From the NCBI GenBank assembly GCA_900756715.1, contig CAAELC010000157.1, positions 1 through 28,368 of the forward strand: a DNA stretch of 28,368 bases, written 5' to 3'. Origin of the DNA: an uncultured Oscillospiraceae bacterium. Lineage in GTDB: Bacteria > Bacillota > Clostridia > Oscillospirales > Oscillospiraceae. Positions 23,320-28,368 of this stretch are shown here, in pieces. Position 1 is the first letter of the stretch. Every line of letters starts with the position of its first letter. The notes under the pieces are model-generated. The model did not search any database, was not told where the DNA came from, and worked only from the letters and a program-made list of their open reading frames with translations. A program made the position numbers and the translations under genes.

Positions 23320-23347
23320 ATTATAGCATCTATTCAGTATATGTCAA
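23320..23347 (-). promoter_or_regulatory. Strong promoter of the four-gene lipoprotein operon
   Basis: On the minus strand a perfect TTGACA (23342-23347) is followed after 16 bases by a perfect TATAAT (23320-23325), 30 bases before the start at 23290. Confidence 0.75.
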
Positions 23348-23417
23348 TAAAACTATACATTAAATGATAATTTATTGTCATCTTTGGTCAGGTAAAATGT
23401 TCACGAGGTGATAATAA

Positions 23418-23699
23418 ATGATTTCTGAGCAGATTCGCAAATTGCGAGAACAGGCGGGATATTCTCAGGCACAGCTTGCCAAGAAGCTGGATGTAACCCG
23501 CAGTTCTGTCAATGCGTGGGAAATGGGCATCTCCGCCCCTACAACACAATATGTCGTCGCCATGGCAAAACTCTTTCACACTTCCACGGATTATCTGCTC
23601 GGAGTGGAGAATACGCTGCACATTCAGATTGACGGATATACACAGGAAGAAAAGCAGATTATTTTCAGCCTTTTGAAATATTTTGACGATCAGCGCTGA
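23418..23699 (+). CDS. XRE-family helix-turn-helix regulator
   Basis: The 93-residue protein has an N-terminal Cro/C1-type HTH (MISEQIRKLREQAGYSQAQL, then AKKLDVTRSSVNAWEMGISAP) and a short C-terminal helix. It is the size of a small phage or element repressor. GAGGTGATAA precedes the ATG. It converges on the serine recombinase gene, with the ends overlapping by 35 bases. Its target is unknown; the operator-like sites at 25503-25583 are one candidate. Confidence 0.88.
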   Translation: MISEQIRKLREQAGYSQAQLAKKLDVTRSSVNAWEMGISAPTTQYVVAMAKLFHTSTDYLLGVENTLHIQIDGYTQEEKQIIFSLLKYFDDQR

Positions 23700-24258
23700 T
23701 TTTCCTCGCCCGTATCAATGTGCTTTTACTGATCCCTGTCAACTCCTCCACCCGCTGGTAGGTCATGCCGCTGCTTAAAAGCTCCATTGCATGGCCGATC
23801 TGAGCGGGTCTGTATTTTGGAGGGCGGCCTTCCCGATAGCCGGGCTGCATCCGGGCTACCGCCTTGCCGTTTTGCGTGCGTTCCAGTATCATCCCCCGTT
23901 CAAACTCTGCAAAAGCAAGAAATACCGTCAGGATCAGATTGCCGGTCAGGGTGTTTTCGATCAGGCCAATGTTCAAAATACGCACCTTGACGCCCCTGGC
24001 GAACAGCTCCCGCACTGTCTGCACGCCCTCGATGGTGCTTCTTGCAAACCTGTCCAGCTTTGTGACCACCAATGTATCGCTGCTCTGCAGCTTGTTCAGC
24101 AGCTCTGTGAATTGCGGGCGCTCTACCGTTTTGCCGGTAAACGCTTCCGTGATGATTTCCTGACAGCCATATTCTTTCAGCGCCGCGGTCTGCTCCTCTA
24201 AGCTGTTGCCGTCCTTGCTCTGCCCGATGGTGCTGACTCTTGCGTACCCGTAAATCAT
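23665..24258 (-). CDS. Serine recombinase (resolvase/invertase family)
   Basis: The 197-residue protein begins MIYGYARVSTIGQS with the nucleophilic Ser9, and shows the KLDRFARS arginine motif and GNLILTVFLAFAEFERGMI. A C-terminal helix-turn-helix follows (YQRVEELTGISKSTLIRARK). That size and order are typical of resolvases and DNA invertases. I start at the ATG at 24258 after GGGAGG; a longer frame opens at 24339 but runs over repeat sequence. Just upstream lie direct repeats that resemble a res site. It could resolve cointegrates or invert a segment; the substrate is not determined. Confidence 0.9.
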   Translation of the reverse strand: MIYGYARVSTIGQSKDGNSLEEQTAALKEYGCQEIITEAFTGKTVERPQFTELLNKLQSSDTLVVTKLDRFARSTIEGVQTVRELFARGVKVRILNIGLIENTLTGNLILTVFLAFAEFERGMILERTQNGKAVARMQPGYREGRPPKYRPAQIGHAMELLSSGMTYQRVEELTGISKSTLIRARKISADRQNISKG

Positions 24259-24276
24259 ATTTTTCCTCCCTAATTC

Positions 24277-24359
24277 TGACACCTGAGTTATGACACCGTT
24301 GCAGCCCTTGAAATTCCGTCCTGCCGCATCTGGTGTCATTTTTGTTGAGTTATGATACC
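24277..24359. repeat. Res-like repeats upstream of the serine recombinase
   Basis: The 14-base TGAGTTATGACACC (24284-24297) recurs as TGAGTTATGATACC (24346-24359), 62 bases apart. Extra TGACACC (24277-24283) and inverted GGTGTCA (24332-24338) half-sites lie within. The position just ahead of the recombinase start suits a resolution or auto-regulation site. Confidence 0.5.
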
Positions 24360-24394
24360 GGCAAGGGACTGAAAAGCCCCCTGCCGTTTTTTTT
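24359..24394 (+). terminator. Plus-strand terminator with no obvious gene
   Basis: The stem CGGCAAGGG / CCCCTGCCG (one mismatch) carries a 10-base loop and is followed by eight T residues on the plus strand. No plus-strand gene ends here; the nearest upstream plus gene is XRE, 660 bases away. It may be a leftover. Confidence 0.6.
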
Positions 24395-24399
24395 GAAAC

Positions 24400-25044
24400 C
24401 TACACTTCAAGCATCTGTTGGCCACAATCCATGCAGGCAATATTGACCTTCTTGGTCGCCCGGACAGAGTTGCCGCAGCAGGGGCACGCATACTTCCTTG
24501 TGCTGGAGGTGCGGGGCGGTGTTCCGCCGTTCGTCCCGCTGTGTGTTCCAGTCCCCACAATACGGAAGCCGCTGGACTCATTGCGATTGATGAGAATGTC
24601 TGTCAGATCGTTGTCTATGACGAATGCCAGCAGATCATCGCTGGGTGAGGTGTGTGACCAGCCATATTTTTTGCTGTACTCCACACAAAGCCCGTGACTT
24701 TCGGCACTTTCCTTAAAGCGGCGGTTGTGATAGGTGTTTCCTCTGCTGCAATCCTGCACGCCATTCTCGTAGTTGTAGTAATGCACCATTTCGTGCAGCA
24801 GTGTGGTCGTCACTTCCTCTATGGGGCGGGCAAGAGTTCCGGCTCCGATATTGATTTCGTGGGTAGCGCCATTCTTGGATAGCCAAGTGTCCGCCCTCAG
24901 CGAAAAATGGCCGTATGCTTTCGGCGTGGATTGGATGGTGATCGTGGGTCTTGAAAGTGCACTTTCAAAATAGGTGCTGTTCAGCAGGTCAAATATCTTG
25001 TTGAGATATCCTGCCGCACGGTTGTAGCTGGTAAGCTCCTTCAT
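24400..25044 (-). CDS. SprT-like zinc metalloprotease domain protein
   Basis: The 214-residue protein has a SprT-like fold. The active-site helix TTTLLHEMVHYYNYENG contains HExxH (84-88), and a third ligand is likely at H106 (NTYHNRRF). A C-terminal zinc ribbon (CPCCGNS and CMDCG) is typical of the family. I start at the ATG at 25044 after AAGGAGG; a longer frame (to 25194) crosses the ribosome site and is unlikely. Relatives include eukaryotic Spartan, which cuts DNA-crosslinked proteins. In integrative elements such genes may help DNA processing. Confidence 0.87.
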   Translation of the reverse strand: MKELTSYNRAAGYLNKIFDLLNSTYFESALSRPTITIQSTPKAYGHFSLRADTWLSKNGATHEINIGAGTLARPIEEVTTTLLHEMVHYYNYENGVQDCSRGNTYHNRRFKESAESHGLCVEYSKKYGWSHTSPSDDLLAFVIDNDLTDILINRNESSGFRIVGTGTHSGTNGGTPPRTSSTRKYACPCCGNSVRATKKVNIACMDCGQQMLEV

Positions 25045-25165
25045 GTCATTTCCTCCTTGATTTGGAGGAGCGGACACGATATAATAACCATGCCCGCTCC
25101 CTGTGTGAGTTGGTGGGAAGCTCTTTGCCTGTGGCTTTGGTTGGCAGTCAGGCAGGGGGCTTTTC

Positions 25166-25441
25166 TCATGCGATGGTGAACCTCCGGCTAGCAACCTGCT
25201 TGGTATACGCCTTGTACACCTCGGGCATCACCTTCTTGAATGCGGTGGTATCGAAGCGGTTGGAAAGCACCGAAGTCCAGCGAATGATGTACTGTCCTGC
25301 CGCCAGCTCTTCCGTGTCCTGCGCCATCATCTCCTGCTTGATTTCGTCCCGGACACTCTCGGCCTCTTCCTTAACCTCCTCCAGCAGCTCCTCCAGTTCC
25401 TTGAGCTTCTCCACCTTCAAGACCAGATTATTTGTAGACAT
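25166..25441 (-). CDS. Coiled-coil mobile-element protein
   Basis: The 91-residue protein has an acidic coiled coil (LVLKVEKLKELEELLEEVKE, about 6-42) and a C-terminal beta-rich part (YIIRWTSVLSNRFDTTAFKK, then YTKQVASRRFTIA). Its layout resembles small phage-type proteins such as Gp157-like ones, but no family is certain. It reads leftward from a promoter at 25494-25522 whose spacer contains operator 1, and precedes the SprT-like gene. Function unknown. Confidence 0.65.
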   Translation of the reverse strand: MSTNNLVLKVEKLKELEELLEEVKEEAESVRDEIKQEMMAQDTEELAAGQYIIRWTSVLSNRFDTTAFKKVMPEVYKAYTKQVASRRFTIA

Positions 25442-25493
25442 AGTTTCTTGCTCCTTTCGAGTTTTAATGGGAGGATTTATCCTCTATGTTATT

Positions 25494-25599
25494 AGCATAT
25501 ATCTATTGTACCCAATAGTCAATCGGTAAAGCAGCCAATATGTACCCAATAGATTTATGCAATTCGACTATTGCCCCCAATAGTATAAATGTATATAGT
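25494..25599. promoter_or_regulatory. Divergent control region with three operator-like sites
   Basis: Three 16-base sites share the pattern CTATTG-N4-CAATAG: 25503-25518 (spacer TACC), 25537-25552 (left half degenerate), and 25568-25583 (spacer CCCC, perfect). Centres are 34 and 31 bases apart. The leftward promoter TTGACT (25517-25522)-N17-TATGCT (25494-25499) has site 1 in its spacer. The rightward promoter TTGCCC (25571-25576)-N17-TATAGT (25594-25599) has site 3 over its -35 box. Binding would block both directions. Confidence 0.65.
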
Positions 25600-25641
25600 A
25601 TAGTTGTAGGAAAATCACCAGTTTAATAAGGAGGAAATGAA

Positions 25642-25872
25642 ATGCCTACAGTAAGCAAAGCGCAGCAGCAGTGTGTAAATAAATACATTAAGAACAATTA
25701 CGATGACATTAAGCTTAGGGTAAAAAAGGGGCAGCGTGAATTAATCCAGGTCTATGCGAAAAGCAAGGGAGAAAGTGTAAGCGCGCTGATCTGTCGGCTT
25801 TTATCCAATGAAATGGGCGTTGAAATAGGGGGCGTGCTTAAAACCACCGACAACACGAATAACAATTTATAA
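25642..25872 (+). CDS. RHH/Arc-like DNA-binding protein
   Basis: The 76-residue protein has the look of an Arc/MetJ-type regulator. The N-terminal part (MPTVSKAQQQCVNKYIKNNY) is followed by KLRVKKGQRELIQVYAKSKG, then a helix containing ESVSALICRLLSNEM. Many integrative elements of Clostridia carry a similar gene. GGAGG precedes the ATG. It is transcribed rightward from the operator region and ends at the hairpin at 25942. Autoregulation through the operator sites is an inference. Confidence 0.7.
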   Translation: MPTVSKAQQQCVNKYIKNNYDDIKLRVKKGQRELIQVYAKSKGESVSALICRLLSNEMGVEIGGVLKTTDNTNNNL

Positions 25873-25941
25873 CCGATTATGTGCTGCGTAAATGCACCAA
25901 CTGCAAAAGCGATATTAGTAACGCTGATTAAAAAGGAAAAC

Positions 25942-25972
25942 GCCAGCAAAATGCTGGCATTTCCGATTTTTA
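25942..25972. terminator. Bidirectional terminator between the RHH-like gene and the integrase
   Basis: A 7-bp stem (GCCAGCA / TGCTGGC, 25942-25958) with a 3-base loop has T-rich runs on both strands (ATTTCCGATTTTT to the right; GTTTTCCTTTTT on the minus strand). It separates two convergent genes. Confidence 0.75.
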
Positions 25973-25977
25973 TATCA

Positions 25978-27246
25978 TTAAGTGTCGAGAAACATACCGT
26001 TTAATCTCTCATTCCCCTGTATGCGAGAGGATTCCGTAAAATGCTGATACACATTTAGCGTAATATCTATATTCTTGTGCCCGAGCCTATATTGAATATA
26101 CTTCAGCGGCGCACCTGCATCCAACAGCATAGTCGCATGCGTATGTCTTAAACTGTGATAATCAAACCCCGGAATATTTAGTTGCTGATGAATGATCTGC
26201 GATGTATACTGCATATTTCTCGAATTATAGTATTCTCCATTTTCACGCACACAAACAAACATGATCCTATTCTCGTTCGGAGTCTTGACTATGACATGGT
26301 TGACATTCTCATAGTAGCGTATATACCTCTCTCCAAAATACTCCTCAGCACGAAGTTGTCTCGCATATTCTCGTTCCAATGCCACTGCAAGTGCTTCATC
26401 CATGTCAATAGTACGAACAGAATTGTATTTGGGAGAGGAAAAGTACCAGTAACCTGCCCCCGGCTGACTTTTTCCGTTGTGCTTTTCCTTCTCTTCTTTG
26501 CTCCGATCATTTTGGTGCCATTGAATCTGCCTCTCTATTCTGATTGTCCGATGCTCAAAGTCAATATGCTCCCATGTTAGGGCAAAAGTCTCAGATAAAC
26601 GCATACCGCAATGATAACCCACCATTAGGGGAATGTAACTGGAAGTCCCTTCTGGGAATCGTGTGAAAATTTTCTCAATATCCGAGACGCTTAAATAAGT
26701 GCGTGGATTGCTGCGAGTTGGAATCGCCGTCATCTCTCCTTTCGGAACTTTTAATCCTAAGGCAGGAGATGAAAATAGCAGTCTGCGGTCCACGGCAAAT
26801 GAAAAGCACTTTGTGAGAATGCCCTTTATGGTGAGGATTGTATTTCTGGAATATCCATTATCATGCAGCTTTTGCAAAAAGCCCTGTAAGCAATCCTTGT
26901 CTATTGTCCTTAAACGATATATTCCAAGTGCAGGCTTAATATGATTTTTCAGTTTTTTATGATAATTAAGAAGAGTTGTCTCTTTAAGGGTCAGCTTGCA
27001 GTCATTTTCTATCCAATAATCCAAAAAATCTGAAAAGCTTAACTCTGACGGGATGATTATCCTTCCGCCATTTTCATACTCATTTTGTGCCTTAACCCCC
27101 GCACGAACTGCATCTTTCTCCGTTGTAAAACCACCTTTGCTGATCCAACGCCTTTTTCCCGCAACCGAGGCAATTTCAAACCGATATTCATAGGTAAATC
27201 CATGCTTCTGTGATTTTCTTTTTCGCACCGTTACAGTATTTGCCAT
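25978..27246 (-). CDS. int: Tyrosine recombinase (site-specific integrase)
   Basis: This 422-residue integrase has an N-terminal AP2-like arm-binding domain (about 1-60; TYEYRFEIASVAGKRRWISK and GGFTTEKDAV) and a SAM-like core-binding domain (about 70-155). The catalytic domain shows R216 (GYHCGMRLSE), HxLRH (H364-R367), H390 (LGH) and the nucleophile Y400 (NVYQHF). The set is complete, so it is probably active. AGGAGGAAAC precedes the ATG at 27246. It lies beside the duplicated GGGtGRT 3' end, consistent with integrating the island. No excisionase gene was recognised. Confidence 0.93.
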   Translation of the reverse strand: MANTVTVRKRKSQKHGFTYEYRFEIASVAGKRRWISKGGFTTEKDAVRAGVKAQNEYENGGRIIIPSELSFSDFLDYWIENDCKLTLKETTLLNYHKKLKNHIKPALGIYRLRTIDKDCLQGFLQKLHDNGYSRNTILTIKGILTKCFSFAVDRRLLFSSPALGLKVPKGEMTAIPTRSNPRTYLSVSDIEKIFTRFPEGTSSYIPLMVGYHCGMRLSETFALTWEHIDFEHRTIRIERQIQWHQNDRSKEEKEKHNGKSQPGAGYWYFSSPKYNSVRTIDMDEALAVALEREYARQLRAEEYFGERYIRYYENVNHVIVKTPNENRIMFVCVRENGEYYNSRNMQYTSQIIHQQLNIPGFDYHSLRHTHATMLLDAGAPLKYIQYRLGHKNIDITLNVYQHFTESSRIQGNERLNGMFLDT

Positions 27247-27274
27247 TGTTTCCTCCTCGCTTCACTACACTTGT

Positions 27275-27310
27275 GTGGACAAAATGTGAGCAAAAAGGAT
27301 TGTGGACAAA
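27275..27310. repeat. Right-end GTGGACAA repeats (possible integrase arm sites)
   Basis: GTGGACAAA at 27275-27283 and 27302-27310, with a variant TGTGAGCAAA between. The same nonamer occurs in the same orientation just inside the left end (15959, 15970). Confidence 0.5.
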
Positions 27311-27329
27311 AGCACAGTCACGCATAAAG

Positions 27330-27368
27330 AAAGAGCCCCCTATCCACGCACAGGATAAGGAGCTCTTT
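27330..27368 (-). terminator. Hairpin downstream of the GGGtGRT gene
   Basis: A 16-position stem (27330-27345 with 27353-27368) has two C-A mismatches as plus-strand RNA, which become G-U pairs on the minus strand. T-rich bases follow on the minus strand (TTTCTTT). It would end leftward transcription of the GGGtGRT gene before the integrase. Confidence 0.6.
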
Positions 27369-27402
27369 TTACCTTTTAATTCAGCAATAGAAGGAGCTTT
27401 TC

Positions 27403-28368
27403 TTACTTCAGGCTCTCCTCCACAGCCACAGCCACGGCCACGGTGGCGCCCACCATGGGGTTATTGCCCATGCCAAGGAAGCCCATCATTTCCACATGGG
27501 CGGGCACGGAGCTGGAGCCGGCAAACTGCGCATCACTGTGCATACGGCCCATGGTGTCGGTCATGCCGTAAGAAGCGGGACCGGCGGCCATGTTATCCGG
27601 ATGCAGCGTGCGGCCGGTGCCGCCGCCGGAGGCCACAGAGAAATACTTCTTGCCCTGCTCGATGCACTCCTTCTTGTAAGTGCCGGCCACAGGATGCTGG
27701 AAGCGGGTGGGGTTGGTGGAGTTGCCGGTGATGGACACATCCACGCCCTCGTGATGCATGATGGCCACGCCCTCCCGGACATCATCGGCACCGTAGCAGC
27801 GGACATCGGCCCGCTCGCCTTCGGAATAACGAATCTCGCGGACGATCTTCAGCTCGCCGGTGTAATAGTCAAACTGGGTCTGCACATAGGTGAAGCCGTT
27901 GATACGGCTGATGATCTGGGCAGCATCCTTGCCAAGACCATTGAGGATGACGCGCAGCGGCTCCTTGCGGGCCTTGTTGGCGTTCTTCACGATGCCGATG
28001 GCGCCCTCGGCGGCGGCAAAGGACTCGTGGCCCGCCAGGAAAGCAAAGCACTTGCTTTCGTCACTGAGCAGCATGGCGCCCAGATTGCCGTGGCCCAGAC
28101 CCACCTTACGATCTTCGGCCACGGAGCCGTCGATGCAGAAGGACTGCAGGCCAACGCCGATCATCTTAGCGGCCTCAGCAGCGGTCTTCACGCCGGCCTT
28201 CAGGGCAATGGCTGCGCCTACGGTGTAGGCCCAGCAGGCGTTTTCAAAGCAGATGGGCTGAATGCTCTTGACAATTTCATAGGGATCAAAGCCTTTTGCC
28301 TGGCAAATCTCGCGGCACTCCTCTACAGAGCCGATGCCGTACTGAGCGAGGACGCCGTTGATCTTGTC
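27403..28368 (-). CDS. GGGtGRT-family protein (5' end off the window)
   Basis: The visible 321 codons match the GGGtGRT family (PF14057): the namesake GGGTGRT and HPDNMAAGPASYGMTDTMGR blocks, LRVILNGLGKDAAQIISRIN, and the final MMGFLGMGNNPMVGATVAVA. It is almost complete; only the first few residues lie beyond the edge. The role of the family is unclear; it is widespread in anaerobes. Its last 25-30 codons were replaced by the island: the displaced original tail is at 15793-15882. The wobble differences show that the island brought a diverged copy of the 3' end. The right attachment junction lies within 27449-27490. Confidence 0.92.
   Translation of the reverse strand, partial: DKINGVLAQYGIGSVEECREICQAKGFDPYEIVKSIQPICFENACWAYTVGAAIALKAGVKTAAEAAKMIGVGLQSFCIDGSVAEDRKVGLGHGNLGAMLLSDESKCFAFLAGHESFAAAEGAIGIVKNANKARKEPLRVILNGLGKDAAQIISRINGFTYVQTQFDYYTGELKIVREIRYSEGERADVRCYGADDVREGVAIMHHEGVDVSITGNSTNPTRFQHPVAGTYKKECIEQGKKYFSVASGGGTGRTLHPDNMAAGPASYGMTDTMGRMHSDAQFAGSSSVPAHVEMMGFLGMGNNPMVGATVAVAVAVEESLK

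Larger units (their letters stand above)
15842..27490. mobile_element. About 11.6-kb genomic island integrated in the GGGtGRT gene 3' end
   Basis: The island is delimited by duplicated 3' ends of a GGGtGRT gene. A tyrosine recombinase (25978-27246) sits next to the right copy. GTGGACAA repeats lie inside both ends. Its central genes are visibly more AT-rich than the flanks. Cargo is a helicase, DUF2971 protein, zinc/lipoprotein operon, XRE and RHH-like regulators, serine recombinase, SprT-like protein and coiled-coil protein. No relaxase, type IV secretion, or replication gene was recognised, so self-transfer is unlikely. The exact crossover within the 14-, 11- or 12-base identical blocks cannot be set by eye. 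Confidence 0.85.

Noticed and set aside
23375..23398. Promoter for the XRE gene (TTGTCA and TAAAAT)
   Set aside because: The spacer is only 12 bases, so it does not make a sigma-A promoter; no better pair was found.
1..28368. tRNA, rRNA, CRISPR array or riboswitch
   Set aside because: No cloverleaf, rRNA or spaced-repeat pattern was seen by reading. A covariance-model scan (tRNAscan-SE, Infernal against Rfam) would be decisive.

Overview
The window looks like chromosome of a GC-rich, endospore-forming Clostridia bacterium, probably of the Oscillospiraceae/Ruminococcaceae group. This rests on gene content: an IspH-ribosomal S1 fusion, ytfJ/gerW beside a DUF2953 gene, a scpA-scpB pair and a MurR/RpiR regulator inside a housekeeping operon. 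The genus cannot be fixed from sequence reading alone.

Region 1 (1-9715, minus strand) is one tightly packed transcription unit. In transcription order it carries a site-2 protease, scpA, scpB, a DUF2953 protein, ytfJ, a D-Ala-D-Ala carboxypeptidase, a 23S pseudouridine synthase, an RpiR-type regulator, an HI0933-family flavoprotein, cmk, plsC and ispH-rpsA (cut by the window edge). Many junctions are 4-base ATGA overlaps, and a good sigma-A promoter (TTGAAA-N17-TATACT) precedes the first gene. Region 2 (9716-13608) holds a small membrane protein gene, a minus-strand rarA-DUF951-miniprotein operon, and nth followed by three small unrecognised plus-strand genes. rarA and nth diverge from promoters that share one palindromic -35 box.

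Region 3 (13609-15792) is a graveyard: a small gene with an in-frame amber codon, a decayed MuF-C-type phage/integrative-element gene with a small gene overlapping it in another frame, and a cluster of strong hairpins.

Region 4 (about 15842-27490) is an AT-richer genomic island of about 11.6 kb. It is inserted at the 3' end of the gene for a GGGtGRT-family protein. The intact gene (27403 to the right edge) has an island-side 3' end, and the displaced original last 29 codons remain at 15793-15882. The two copies align without gaps at an offset of 11,607 bases. A tyrosine recombinase lies next to the right junction, and short GTGGACAA repeats sit inside both ends. Cargo includes an SF2 DEAH-box helicase divergent from a DUF2971 gene and an unrecognised gene, the latter two bracketed by a 29-base direct repeat. 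It also includes a four-gene operon of zinc-ribbon and lipoproteins, an XRE regulator, a serine recombinase with a res-like site, a SprT-like metalloprotease, a coiled-coil protein and a RHH-like protein. The last two diverge from a control region with three 16-base operator-like sites. I see no relaxase, conjugation or replication genes, so the island looks at most mobilisable. The helicase/DUF2971 module is the best candidate for an undescribed, possibly defensive, system.
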